Assembly: GCF_050632395.1 (NCBI RefSeq)
Contig: NZ_CP192600.1
Span: forward strand, 2,604,001-2,668,000
From: JAUYQR01 sp050632395
Lineage (GTDB): Bacteria > Pseudomonadota > Alphaproteobacteria > Rhodobacterales > Rhodobacteraceae
DNA: 64,000 bases
Reading direction: 5' to 3'
Part shown: piece by piece, positions 43,521 to 52,676 of the stretch
How the letters are laid out: each line of letters opens with the position of its first letter
Position numbering within the stretch: the first letter of the stretch is position 1
Made by a program: the position numbers and the translations under genes
Notes under the pieces: model-generated
The model's input: the letters and a program-made list of their open reading frames with translations, nothing else
What the model was told of the DNA's origin: nothing
Databases searched by the model: none

Positions 43521-44174
43521 ATGTTTGACACCGCACTGACACTCAGCGACTTGATGTTCCTGATAAAGGGCGCAGGAATGACCTTGGCGGTCACCTTCTT
43601 TGCGGTGACCGGCGGCACCTTGCTTGGTCTTCTGTTCGGCGTGATCCGGACGCAACTCAGCGTATGGGCCGCCCTGCCCCTGATTTTCGTGCTGGATGTC
43701 TTCCGGTCGGTTCCGCTGCTCATCCAGCTGGTCCTCGCCAACGCATTTCAGGCGATCGCCGGGCTGAACATGCCGCCCTTTGCCACCTCGTGCATTGTGC
43801 TGGCGCTTTACACATCGGCCTATTGCACCGAAATCGTGCGCGGCGCGATTGATGCCGTGCCGACGGTGACGCGACGCGCCGCACGGTCACTGGGGCTGAC
43901 CTGGGGTCAGGACATGCGCTACATCGTCTTTCCGATGGCTCTGCGCGTTGCCCTGCCCAGCTGGATCGGCCTGACCCTTGGCGTCATGAAAGACTCCGCG
44001 CTGGTCTTGTGGTTGGGTTTGATCGAACTGCTGCGATCGGGTCAGATCCTCGTCACGCGGCTGCAGGAACCGATGTTCATCCTGATGGTCGTAGGCGCGA
44101 TCTATTTTCTGATGAGCTTTCCCATCGCCCGTCTGGGTGGCCAGCTCGAAAAAAGGTGGCGCGAGAATGATTGA
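43521..44174 (+). CDS. Amino-acid ABC transporter permease (second)
   Basis: 217 residues from the ATG at 43521, with GAGGGGG seven bases upstream. HisM/GlnP-type permease: DVFRSVPLLIQLVLAN and AARSLGLTWGQDMRYIVFPM form the conserved EAA region. It overlaps the ATPase gene by 8 bp. Pairs with the preceding permease to form the channel. Confidence 0.9.
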   Translation: MFDTALTLSDLMFLIKGAGMTLAVTFFAVTGGTLLGLLFGVIRTQLSVWAALPLIFVLDVFRSVPLLIQLVLANAFQAIAGLNMPPFATSCIVLALYTSAYCTEIVRGAIDAVPTVTRRAARSLGLTWGQDMRYIVFPMALRVALPSWIGLTLGVMKDSALVLWLGLIELLRSGQILVTRLQEPMFILMVVGAIYFLMSFPIARLGGQLEKRWREND

Positions 44175-44889
44175 GATTAAGAACGTTTACAAATCCTTTG
44201 GCGCGCTTGAAGTGCTCAAGGGCGTCAACCTGACCGTGGAAAAGGGCGAGGTGGTCTCCGTGATCGGCGGCTCGGGCTCCGGTAAATCCACCCTGCTGAC
44301 CTGCATCAATGGACTAGAGCCGATCAATTCCGGCACGATCCTTGTGGACGGCATCGAGGTGCATGCCAAGACGACCGATCTGAACAAGCTGCGCCGCAAG
44401 ATCGGCATCGTGTTCCAGCAGTTCAACGCGTTTCCGCATCTGACCGTTCTGGAAAACGTCACCCTGGCCCCTCGCAAGGTGCTGGGCATGAGCAAAGCCG
44501 AAGCTGAAGAAATCGCGGTCAAGCAACTCACGCATGTCGGGCTTGCCGACAAGCTTTCGGTTTATCCGGGTCGCCTGTCTGGCGGTCAGCAGCAACGCAT
44601 GGCCATCGCACGCGCCTTGGCCATGTCCCCGGCCTATGTGCTGTTTGACGAGGTCACCTCCGCCCTCGACCCGCAGCTTGTGGGCGAGGTGCTTGACACG
44701 TTGAAGCTGTTGGCAAACGAAGGCATGACGATGATCTGCGTCACGCACGAGATGAGCTTTGCCCGCGATGTCTCTGATAGGGTTGCGTTCTTCCACAAGG
44801 GTGTGCTGGCCGAAATTGCGCCGCCGGATCAGTTCTTCAGCGCGCCACAGCACCCTGAAACCCGCGAATTCCTGTCCAACATCCGCTAG
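44167..44889 (+). CDS. Amino-acid ABC transporter ATP-binding protein
   Basis: 240 residues. Walker A GGSGSGKST, Q-loop VFQQFNAFPHLTV, signature LSGGQQQRMAIARAL, Walker B YVLFDEVTSALDP and H-loop CVTHEM all present. GlnQ/HisP-type subunit of the transporter at 41953-44889. Confidence 0.94.
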   Translation: MIEIKNVYKSFGALEVLKGVNLTVEKGEVVSVIGGSGSGKSTLLTCINGLEPINSGTILVDGIEVHAKTTDLNKLRRKIGIVFQQFNAFPHLTVLENVTLAPRKVLGMSKAEAEEIAVKQLTHVGLADKLSVYPGRLSGGQQQRMAIARALAMSPAYVLFDEVTSALDPQLVGEVLDTLKLLANEGMTMICVTHEMSFARDVSDRVAFFHKGVLAEIAPPDQFFSAPQHPETREFLSNIR

Positions 44890-44902
44890 CAAGGGCCGCA
44901 AG

Positions 44903-46582
44903 ATGACCAGCCAGGCGATTATCCCGGGGGCCGCGTCCGGCCCGGTTCTGGCCTGCGCTGAAGGTCTTAGTTTCTGGGGTGGGGTCGATCCCCTGACCGG
45001 CATCGTGATCGATGCGCACCATCCGCTCTGCGGGCAGTCGATTGCGGGAAAGCTTCTCGTGATGCCGACGACGCGCGGGTCCTGCAGCGGCAGCGGTGTC
45101 ATGCTCGACCTTGCACTGAATGGCATCGCGCCCGCAGCCTTCATTTTCCGCGAGGCCGAGGATGTCGTCACCCTTGGCGCGATGATCGCGGGCCGGATGT
45201 TCGACCGCCCCGTCCCGGTGGTCCGGCTGTCACCCGATGAATTCGCGCTTGCCGCAGCAGCCCGTAGCGCCGAACTGACCGACACCGCCCTGATCGTCGA
45301 CGACAAGGTGTTGCCGCTGGCCCCCCTGCCCGTGGCAAAGCTGGACCTTGCCCCAACCGACCGCGCGATGCTTGCCGGGGCCGATGGCCCCGCCCGGCGC
45401 ATCGCTATGGAGGTGATCTGCGCGATGGCCGCGCTTCAAGGGGCTACCGCCCTTGTCGATGTTACTCAGGGCCATATCGACGGCTGTATCCTGGCCAATA
45501 CCGCCAATTTGCGCTTTGCCGAAACGATGGCCGAAATGGGCGGGCGCGTGATGGTCCCGACGACGATGAACGCAATTTCGGTCGATCACGGCAACTGGCG
45601 GGAACAAGGCGTGCCGCCCAACTTCGGCCTTCGCGCCGCACGACTGGCGGACGCATACGTGAAGATGGGCGCCCGCCCAACCTTTACCTGCGCGCCCTAT
45701 CTTCTCGACAGCGCCCCCGAAGCCGGCGAAAACATCGGCTGGTCGGAATCGAACGCTGTCATCTTTGCCAATACCGTGCTTGCGGCCCGCACGGTGAAAC
45801 ACCCCGACTACCTTGATCTCTTCATTGCGATGACCGGCCGCGCGCCGCTGTCCGGCGTTTATCTGTCCGCCAACCGTGCCCCCCGCCTGCGCATTCACGT
45901 CGACCTGCCCACCGGGCATGACGACGCGATCTGGCCTATGCTTGGATACATCGCCGGGCAGCTTGCGCCCAACAGTATCCCCCTCTTGACAGGGCTTGAA
46001 GCGACGGCGCCATCGCGTGACGACCTCAAGGCGATGTGTGCAGCCTTTGGAACCACCTCTGCCGCGCCGATGCTGCATGTCGCCGGTCACACGCCAGAAG
46101 CCGAGGACTTTGCCGTGCCTACGGAACGGGTGACCGTGTCCCGTGCAGATCTTGCCCGCGTCTGGGCCGAACTGAACCGAGGCCCCCGCAAGATTGATCT
46201 TGTGGCGTTCGGAAGCCCGCATTTTTCCTTGGAGGAATGCCGTGCGCTGGCCGCACTGGCCCACGGCCACCGGGCCGAAGGCACTGCAATGATCGTCACG
46301 GTCGGCCAGAACGTGCTTGGCCAAGCACGCGCCGAAGGAACCTTAGCTCGGCTCGAGGCGTTCGGCGCGCAAGTCTTTCCGGATATCTGCTGGTGTTCGA
46401 TCACTGAACCGCTCCTACCACCACAGGCCCGAAGCCTGATGACGAACTCCGGCAAATACGCCCATTACGCGCCAGGCCTGTCGGGCCGCGATGTTCGCTT
46501 TGGCTCGCTGGCGGAATGCGCCGAAACGGCGCGCACAGGCTTAGCTCCCGCAACACCCCCGAACTGGCTGCGGTCAGATTGA
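44903..46582 (+). CDS. Fused aconitase X, probable cis-3-hydroxy-L-proline dehydratase
   Basis: 559 residues from the ATG at 44903, 13 bp after the ATPase. Residues about 1-135 are the small swivel domain (HPLCGQSIAGKLLVMPTTRG, SCSGSGVML) that is a separate subunit in other AcnX enzymes. The rest is the large catalytic domain, with Cys residues in FTCAPYLLD and DICWCSIT as likely Fe-S ligands. Type I fused AcnX enzymes are established cis-3-hydroxy-L-proline dehydratases producing 1-pyrroline-2-carboxylate. The reductase that would finish the route to proline is not in the window. Confidence 0.82.
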   Translation: MTSQAIIPGAASGPVLACAEGLSFWGGVDPLTGIVIDAHHPLCGQSIAGKLLVMPTTRGSCSGSGVMLDLALNGIAPAAFIFREAEDVVTLGAMIAGRMFDRPVPVVRLSPDEFALAAAARSAELTDTALIVDDKVLPLAPLPVAKLDLAPTDRAMLAGADGPARRIAMEVICAMAALQGATALVDVTQGHIDGCILANTANLRFAETMAEMGGRVMVPTTMNAISVDHGNWREQGVPPNFGLRAARLADAYVKMGARPTFTCAPYLLDSAPEAGENIGWSESNAVIFANTVLAARTVKHPDYLDLFIAMTGRAPLSGVYLSANRAPRLRIHVDLPTGHDDAIWPMLGYIAGQLAPNSIPLLTGLEATAPSRDDLKAMCAAFGTTSAAPMLHVAGHTPEAEDFAVPTERVTVSRADLARVWAELNRGPRKIDLVAFGSPHFSLEECRALAALAHGHRAEGTAMIVTVGQNVLGQARAEGTLARLEAFGAQVFPDICWCSITEPLLPPQARSLMTNSGKYAHYAPGLSGRDVRFGSLAECAETARTGLAPATPPNWLRSD

Positions 46583-46744
46583 CATAGCTCGCAAAGGCCT
46601 ACACGCTTTACGCCGGTCCGTTGACGGGGCGGGCAATGTCCCAGCAAATGATCCGCAACCCTGTCTGGACGAAAGAGAAACAGTTTGGCATTGCGAAAAC
46701 GCCATGCGTCGTCACTGACTTAACCAACGTCAAGAAACCGCCCC

Positions 46745-47350
46745 TCACCCAGCCGAAGTGGGCGCGAGGTAAGGGCGCAGCAGCGCCCAGCAAGCCGCGC
46801 GGGCGTCGGCTTCGGACAGAAGCGTCGGCTCGACGCAGCGCTGCACGCCTAGCCCGTCTACCAGACAGATGAAGGCCGATGCCACGGCATCTGCGTCAAA
46901 GCCCCCCGCAGCAGGGGCCGCCTCGCGCAGCACGGCGGCGATGCTGGCACGGTATTCGCCATAGCGCGCCCGGTGTTCGGCGCGCAGAACCGGGTTGGTC
47001 GCGATCTCGCCCCACAGTGTCAGCCAGACGTTCAGCACGTCGCGGCTGAATAGCGCGGGCGAAACCAGCGCTTCGATCAGCGCGTCGATTGGTGCCAGGC
47101 CGGGACGGGGGGCCGAGATCTCGGCGATCCATTCGTCGTACATCCGGCTGTAGACCGCCGCCAAAAGCCCGTCCATCGACCCGAAGTGATGCGTGATCAG
47201 GCCGCGCGACACCCCCGCCTCGGCCACGATCTTGTCGACGGTAAAGTCGCGGATGCCGCCGCGTGCTATGCAGACGCGGGCGGCATCTTCCAGCAGCGCC
47301 CGCCGGTCCTCGGCGGACAGGCGGGCCTTCTTGCGGTTCTGGTCGATCAA
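46745..47350 (-). CDS. TetR-family transcriptional regulator
   Basis: 201 residues. N-terminal TetR HTH: FTVDKIVAEAGVSRGLITHHFGSMDGLLAAVY. The C-terminal helical ligand domain (VWLTLWGEIATNPVLRAEHRARY) resembles BetI-type regulators of choline and betaine genes. It is the last gene of the operon from 58290, 25 bp after the binding-protein gene, so it is probably autoregulated. A 20-bp palindrome at 58313-58332 is a candidate operator. Confidence 0.88.
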   Translation of the reverse strand: MIDQNRKKARLSAEDRRALLEDAARVCIARGGIRDFTVDKIVAEAGVSRGLITHHFGSMDGLLAAVYSRMYDEWIAEISAPRPGLAPIDALIEALVSPALFSRDVLNVWLTLWGEIATNPVLRAEHRARYGEYRASIAAVLREAAPAAGGFDADAVASAFICLVDGLGVQRCVEPTLLSEADARAACWALLRPYLAPTSAG

Positions 47351-47375
47351 TCCCGCCCTCCCTTGGTGGAGCCGG

Positions 47376-48923
47376 TCAGGCCTTGCGGAACCCGACCGGA
47401 TCAGGATGCCCGTCTGCCAGGATCACCGGCACAAGATCGGCGTCATGGATCGCCAGATAGGGCTCGAAGCAGATGAAGACGAAGCCACCCGACTGTTCCA
47501 TCAGATCCTCCATCTTGTTGAACATGGTGCGGCGCTTGTCCGTATCCTGTTCGGTGGTCGATGCCTGATAAAGGCTCTCATACTCCGGACTGTCGAAGAA
47601 CGACCAGTTGTAGATGCCGATCTGGTCGGGGCGGAACCAGACCAGATTTTCAGTCGGGTCGATCCCCCCGGCAAAGTTCATCAGCACCAGTTCCACCGAC
47701 TTGTAGCCCTCGCCCGCGGTCTTGTCGCCCAACGCCCAATAGGCGGCATCCTCCACCGGCTGAATGTTGATGGTGATCCCCGCTTCGCCCAGATTGGCCT
47801 GAATGATCTGGGCGATGGTCTGGCTGGTGCCGTCGGTCAGGGCGTAAAGGTTCAACTCCAGACCTTCGGCCCCCGCCTCGGCCAACAGCGCCTTCGCCTT
47901 TTCCACGTCGCGCTCGATCAGGTTTGCGGGCCGCGCAAAGCCCGAGGTCGGCGGAACCACCCCGGTAGACCGCGCCACCAGCCCGTCATAGGCGCCGTCC
48001 AGCACCGCCTGCCCATCGTAGGCATACTGGATCGCCTGACGCACCCGGATGTCCTTTAAGGGTTCGGCGTTCATGTTGATCGTCAGCCACGCATAGCGTG
48101 TGCCCGGCGCCTCGATCAGAGCGGCCCCTTCGGGCATCGCGCCTTTCAGTTGTGCCGCCGCGCCCACCGCCACGCGGGTAAAATCATAGGCGTCGGCCTC
48201 ATAGGCCAGTTGTGCCGCCTGATCGTCGGTGACGATATAGAACTCCACCCGCTCGAACACCGGTTTCTCGCCGGTCCAATCGGGGTTGGCCTTCAGCGTG
48301 ACCTTCTGGTTCTGCTCCCAGGTGTCAAAGAGGTAAGGCCCGCATTGCGCCGGGATCTCGGTGGTGTAGCTGCCGCCCACGGCCTCGACCGCCTTCTGGC
48401 TGACGATATGGCCGCCGTAATACGGCAGCGCGATGATAAGGAAGGGCGCGAAGGGTTCGGTCAGGTGGATCACGCCGTTCCGATCGTCGATCACCTCTAC
48501 CTCTTTCAGTTTTTCGAACTGATAGGCCCAGGCGCTGTCTGACCCCGCGATCCTCTCGAACGAAAACTTCACGTCCGCCGCCGTGACCGGACCGAAATCG
48601 CCCGTCCATTTCAGCCCCTCGCGCAAGGTGAAGGCAAGGCGCGTGTCATCCAGCCATTCGATCTTTTCTGCCGCCCACGGGCGCCACTGGTTGCCGTCGC
48701 GCATGTCACCAAGGCGCACCAGCGTGACGTTGGTGCAGCGCGGGATGATATCATCCAGTTCGCCAATGATGCCAAACGGGTCCAACACCTGAAAATCGGC
48801 CGTGACCCGCAACCGCAAGGTCGTACCCTCGGCGGCCCAGGCAAAGCGGGGCATGGCAGCGGCGGCAGCAAGGCCAGCGCCTGCCGCCTTGAGAAATCCG
48901 CGACGGTCAGTGCTCCAGTGCAT
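47376..48923 (-). CDS. Peptide-type (family 5) ABC transporter substrate-binding protein
   Basis: 515 residues from the ATG at 48923 (GGGAGA upstream). A twin-arginine signal (STDRRGFLKAAGAGLAA, cleavage near FAWA) suggests export folded, perhaps with a cofactor or bulky ligand. Body of the DppA/OppA family: GLKWTGDFGPVTAADVKFSFERI, and IRVRQAIQYAYD. Its start overlaps the end of the preceding ATPase gene by 17 bp. Ligand unknown; operon context suggests an N-methylated compound or conjugate. Confidence 0.9.
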   Translation of the reverse strand: MHWSTDRRGFLKAAGAGLAAAAAMPRFAWAAEGTTLRLRVTADFQVLDPFGIIGELDDIIPRCTNVTLVRLGDMRDGNQWRPWAAEKIEWLDDTRLAFTLREGLKWTGDFGPVTAADVKFSFERIAGSDSAWAYQFEKLKEVEVIDDRNGVIHLTEPFAPFLIIALPYYGGHIVSQKAVEAVGGSYTTEIPAQCGPYLFDTWEQNQKVTLKANPDWTGEKPVFERVEFYIVTDDQAAQLAYEADAYDFTRVAVGAAAQLKGAMPEGAALIEAPGTRYAWLTINMNAEPLKDIRVRQAIQYAYDGQAVLDGAYDGLVARSTGVVPPTSGFARPANLIERDVEKAKALLAEAGAEGLELNLYALTDGTSQTIAQIIQANLGEAGITINIQPVEDAAYWALGDKTAGEGYKSVELVLMNFAGGIDPTENLVWFRPDQIGIYNWSFFDSPEYESLYQASTTEQDTDKRRTMFNKMEDLMEQSGGFVFICFEPYLAIHDADLVPVILADGHPDPVGFRKA

Positions 48924-49893
48924 GGTGGTCTCCCTGTTCCTGATGTTGATCGGCGAAATGACAGCGGGCAAGACGCCCGGTGGTGGTAAGGCAAAGCTGG
49001 GGCGCGGTCTGCCGGCAGATGTCGCGTACCAGCGCGCAGCGGGTGTGAAATTCGCAGCCCGAGGGCCGACGCAGTACCGAAGGCACTTCGCCCCGGATCG
49101 CAAGGTCAGCGCGTCGGCGGCGCGGATCGGGCTTCGGTTCGGCTGCGATCAGGCTGGCGGTATAGGGATGCGCCGGGGTCGCAAAGACCTCAGCCGTTGG
49201 CCCCTCCTCGACCACACGGCCAAGGTAAAGCACCACGATCCGGTCGGCGACATGGCGCACCAGCGCAAGGTTGTGCGTGATGACAAGATAGGCCAGCCCC
49301 ATGTCCCGGCGCAGGTCCGCCATCAGGTTCAGAACCTCGGCCTGCACCGACACATCAAGCCCCGCCGTCGGTTCATCCGCGATCACCAGCCGCGGTTGCA
49401 GGGCCAGTGCCCGCGCTACTCCCACTCGCCGTGCTTGCCCGCCCGACAGTTCGTGCGGGTAGCGGTGCGCGATGGCCGGCGGCAGGCCCACGGTCGCCAG
49501 CAACTCGCGCGCCGTACGGGCCGGGTCGGGCAGCGGCTGGCGGTGAATGCGGAACGCCTCGGTCACCAGATACCCCACCGTCAGGCGCGGCGACAGCGAG
49601 GCGGTGGCATCTTGAAACATCATCGCGGCGTCGCGGCGCAAGCGGGCAAACCCCTCACGCCCCGCGACCACGCTGCCGTCAAAGCGCACCTCGCCGCCGC
49701 TGATCGGCTGCAAGCCCATCACCGCACGGGCAAGCGTGGTCTTGCCCGACCCGCTTTCGCCAACCAGCGCCACGCTTTCCCCGCGCCCGACCGACAGGCT
49801 GACATCCTTCAGGATCGGCAGCCCGCCACGCGACAGAAACCCGCCAAGCGGCAGATCGACCGACAGGTTCTTAAGGTCCAGAACAGGCGTCAT
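48907..49893 (-). CDS. Peptide-type ABC transporter ATP-binding protein (DppF/OppF-like)
   Basis: 328 residues from the ATG at 49893, which overlaps the upstream stop (ATGA). Walker A GESGSGKTT, signature LSGGQARRVGVARAL, Walker B LVIADEPTAGLD, H-loop VITHNLAL. The C-terminal oligopeptide-type Cys cluster CEFHTRCALVRDICRQ could hold an Fe-S cluster. Paired with the ATPase at 49890-50849. Confidence 0.92.
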   Translation of the reverse strand: MTPVLDLKNLSVDLPLGGFLSRGGLPILKDVSLSVGRGESVALVGESGSGKTTLARAVMGLQPISGGEVRFDGSVVAGREGFARLRRDAAMMFQDATASLSPRLTVGYLVTEAFRIHRQPLPDPARTARELLATVGLPPAIAHRYPHELSGGQARRVGVARALALQPRLVIADEPTAGLDVSVQAEVLNLMADLRRDMGLAYLVITHNLALVRHVADRIVVLYLGRVVEEGPTAEVFATPAHPYTASLIAAEPKPDPRRRRADLAIRGEVPSVLRRPSGCEFHTRCALVRDICRQTAPQLCLTTTGRLARCHFADQHQEQGDHHALEH

Positions 49894-50849
49894 TCCGCCC
49901 CCCTGTGACACAGCACAGAACGGCCCGCACCCGGCACCCGGCGCGGCACCGGACCTTTGCAGACCGCCAAAGCCGCCGCGCAACGCGGCTGAAACGCGCA
50001 CCCCGGCGGCGGAGCGGTCAGGTCCGGCAACCGCCCGCCGATGGTCGGCAACCGGCCCGAACCTGGATCGACCACCGCCGGGTCGCAGGCCAGAAGCGCG
50101 CGGGTATAGGGATGCTGCGGATCGTGGAAGATCGCGTCGACCGGCCCCTCCTCCACCACCTCGCCCGCATACATCACCGCCACCCGGTCGCAAAGTTCCG
50201 CAATCACGCCCAGATGATGCGTGACGATCACAATGGCCCCGTCAAAACTCGTGCGCAGGTCGCGAAACAGATGGATTATCTGCGCCTCCATCGTGACATC
50301 CAGCGCGGTCGTCGGCTCGTCCGCGATCAGCACGTCGGGCTGCATCAACAGCGCCGCGGCAATCGCAACCCGCTGCCGCATCCCGCCCGACAACTCGTGC
50401 GGATACCGGCCAAGGCAGCGCGCGGCATCCGGAATACCCACCCTGTCCAGCATTGCGGCCAACCGGTCCGGCCGGGCCAGCGACGCGTCATGCGCTCCGA
50501 CGAAATCGGCCAACTGCTGGCCGACCGTCAGAACCGGGTTGAACGCGGTCATCGGGTCTTGAAACACCATCGCGACCGACCGCCCGCGCAGCGCGCGCTG
50601 CGCAGCCGGGGCCAGCCGCAACATGTCGGTCCCGTTCAGGCGCACCGAGCCCTGCCCCACCCGCGCAGCAGTTGGCAAAAGGTTGATCATCGCGGCCGCG
50701 AGGGTCGACTTGCCGCACCCGCTTTCGCCCATGATCCCCAGAACCTCGCCCCGTGCGATCGACAGCGACACATCCCTGACAGCCTGCAACGCCCCGCCCG
50801 GCATGGCGTAGGCGACCGACAGGTTCTGCACCTCCAGGACCGCCGTCAT
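49890..50849 (-). CDS. Peptide-type ABC transporter ATP-binding protein (DppD/OppD-like)
   Basis: 319 residues. The ATG at 50849 overlaps the permease stop (ATGA), preferred to a GTG two codons earlier. Walker A GESGCGKST, signature LSGGMRQRVAIAAAL, Walker B VLIADEPTTALD and the C-terminal Cys motif CAFQPRCAAALAVC. One of two ATPases of this importer. Confidence 0.93.
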   Translation of the reverse strand: MTAVLEVQNLSVAYAMPGGALQAVRDVSLSIARGEVLGIMGESGCGKSTLAAAMINLLPTAARVGQGSVRLNGTDMLRLAPAAQRALRGRSVAMVFQDPMTAFNPVLTVGQQLADFVGAHDASLARPDRLAAMLDRVGIPDAARCLGRYPHELSGGMRQRVAIAAALLMQPDVLIADEPTTALDVTMEAQIIHLFRDLRTSFDGAIVIVTHHLGVIAELCDRVAVMYAGEVVEEGPVDAIFHDPQHPYTRALLACDPAVVDPGSGRLPTIGGRLPDLTAPPPGCAFQPRCAAALAVCKGPVPRRVPGAGRSVLCHRGAE

Positions 50850-51721
50850 GCCCACCGCCTCCCCGCGCCGCGCGGATCAAGCACGTCGCGCAACCCCTCG
50901 CCCAGAAAGGTGAACCCAAGTGTCGCCAGCACCAGCGGAATGCCCGCCACGATCACCACATGCGGCGCCTGACGCAGCGACGTGTAACCTTCAGCCAGAA
51001 TGTTGCCCCAGGACGGCGAAGGCGGCTTGACCCCAAGGTTCAGGTAGCTCAGCCCCGCCTCCAGCATGATGACCACGGGGATATCCATGCAGATCAGAAT
51101 AACCAACGGCCCGACCACGTTGGGCAGAAGGTGGCGAAAGATGATGCGCCCCGGCCCTGCCCCCATCGCCCGTTCGGCCAGAATGTAATCCGCCCCGGCC
51201 AGCGCCAGCGTCTGCGTGCGGATCAGCCGCGCATAGGCGGGAAACGATACCAGCACGATCACCAGGATCAGCGTCGTCGTCCCGGGGCCGAGCACCGTGA
51301 TCACCGCCAGCGCAAAGAAGATCATCGGCAGCGACGACAGGCTGTCGAACACAAGGACCAGCCCGCTATCCAGCCAGCGCGGCCCGTACCCGGCGACCAG
51401 CCCAAGCACCAGCCCGATCACCCCCGCAATCCCGACTGAGGTTATCGCAATCCCCAAGGCCAGCCGCGCCCCCCAGATGACCCGCGAGAGCAAATCCCGC
51501 CCCAGATGATCCGTCCCCGCCCAATGCGCGGCGGAAGGCGTCAGAAACTTTGCCTTCACATCCAGCGCAATCGGATCATAGGGCGCAACCCACGGCGCCA
51601 GCAGTGCCATCATGACAAAGGTGACGACTATCACCAGCCCCGCCAGCCCCATCGGATCGGCCAACAGCGCGCGCCCGATGCCGCGTCTGGCGGGCAGGGC
51701 GGGGTCAACTGCGGAGGACAT
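50846..51721 (-). CDS. Peptide-type ABC transporter permease (DppC-like)
   Basis: 291 residues with six predicted helices. Typical DppC features: WAGTDHLGRDLLSRVIWG, then the EAA loop AERAMGAGPGRIIFRHLLPN and SWGNILAEGY near the C-terminus. It overlaps the DppB-like gene by 17 bp. Confidence 0.92.
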   Translation of the reverse strand: MSSAVDPALPARRGIGRALLADPMGLAGLVIVVTFVMMALLAPWVAPYDPIALDVKAKFLTPSAAHWAGTDHLGRDLLSRVIWGARLALGIAITSVGIAGVIGLVLGLVAGYGPRWLDSGLVLVFDSLSSLPMIFFALAVITVLGPGTTTLILVIVLVSFPAYARLIRTQTLALAGADYILAERAMGAGPGRIIFRHLLPNVVGPLVILICMDIPVVIMLEAGLSYLNLGVKPPSPSWGNILAEGYTSLRQAPHVVIVAGIPLVLATLGFTFLGEGLRDVLDPRGAGRRWA

Positions 51722-52655
51722 CGCGCACCCTCGGGTCCAGTCGCGCGATCAACAGATCGGCGGCAGTGACGATCATCAGGTAGAACGCGGTCATGAACAG
51801 CACCGTGCCCATCACCACGGGATAGTTGCGCTTTTCCACCGCCGCCGTGATCAGCGTGCCGATGCCGGGGCGGGAAAACACGCTTTCGACAAAGACCGCG
51901 CTCGAAAGGATGCCGCCAAACCCCACCGCCAGAACGGAAATCGTCGGCACGATCGCCACCCGCAGCGCATGGCGGAATACGATGTCTCGCTCTGACATCC
52001 CGAAGGCGCGAGCGGTGCGGATATGCGGCGCCTCCATCACCTCTAGCATCGAGGCGCGGATCAGGCGCGCGAGGTAGCCCACCCAGCCAAGGCCAAGCGC
52101 AAAGGCCGGCAGCACCAGCGCGCGGGCCTGACTGCCCAGATCCCCCGCCTCGCCCGCGCCGATGGCGGGAAGCCAGTTCAGCCAAACCGCAAACACGATC
52201 AGCGCATAGATCGCGATCACGAAGGACGGCACCGAAATCACGCTGACCGACAGCACCCCCAGCAGCCTGTCCAGCGCCGTGTCGCGCCACACGACCGCCG
52301 CGCATCCCAGAAGCACACCCAGCACCAGCGCCCAGCCCAGCGCCACCACGCCCAAGATCAGCGTGTTCGGAAACACCTCGAGGATCTGGTCCAGCACCGG
52401 CCGCTTTGACCACACATCGGTGCCAAGGTCGCCCTGCAGCACATTGCCGAAGAAATGCATGATCTGCGTCCCGATCGGCTGGTCCAGCCCCATCCGTTCG
52501 CGCAGCGCCTCCTTGAGTTCCGGCGTCGCCCGTGGCCCCAGCGCCAGCGAGGCCGGATCGCCCGGCACCAGAAATACCATGCCATACATGGCCGTCATGA
52601 CCACGATCAGGATCAGGAGCGACAGCCCCACGCGCCGGATCGCATAGGCCAGCAT
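51705..52655 (-). CDS. Peptide-type ABC transporter permease (DppB-like)
   Basis: 316 residues. DppB features: MLAYAIRRVGLSLLILIVVM at the N-terminus, GDPASLALGPRATPE, MGLDQPIGTQ, then EAA loop TARAFGMSERDIVFRHALR and ESVFSRPGIG. Starts 21 bp after the hydrolase gene on the same strand. Confidence 0.93.
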   Translation of the reverse strand: MLAYAIRRVGLSLLILIVVMTAMYGMVFLVPGDPASLALGPRATPELKEALRERMGLDQPIGTQIMHFFGNVLQGDLGTDVWSKRPVLDQILEVFPNTLILGVVALGWALVLGVLLGCAAVVWRDTALDRLLGVLSVSVISVPSFVIAIYALIVFAVWLNWLPAIGAGEAGDLGSQARALVLPAFALGLGWVGYLARLIRASMLEVMEAPHIRTARAFGMSERDIVFRHALRVAIVPTISVLAVGFGGILSSAVFVESVFSRPGIGTLITAAVEKRNYPVVMGTVLFMTAFYLMIVTAADLLIARLDPRVRDVLRS

Positions 52656-52676
52656 CAGCGCGGCCCCCGTGTTCGG

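Noticed and set aside
44759..44902. Upstream extension of the aconitase X frame
   Set aside because: It lies inside the ATPase gene in another frame and has no AcnX-like sequence; the ATG at 44903 begins the conserved region.
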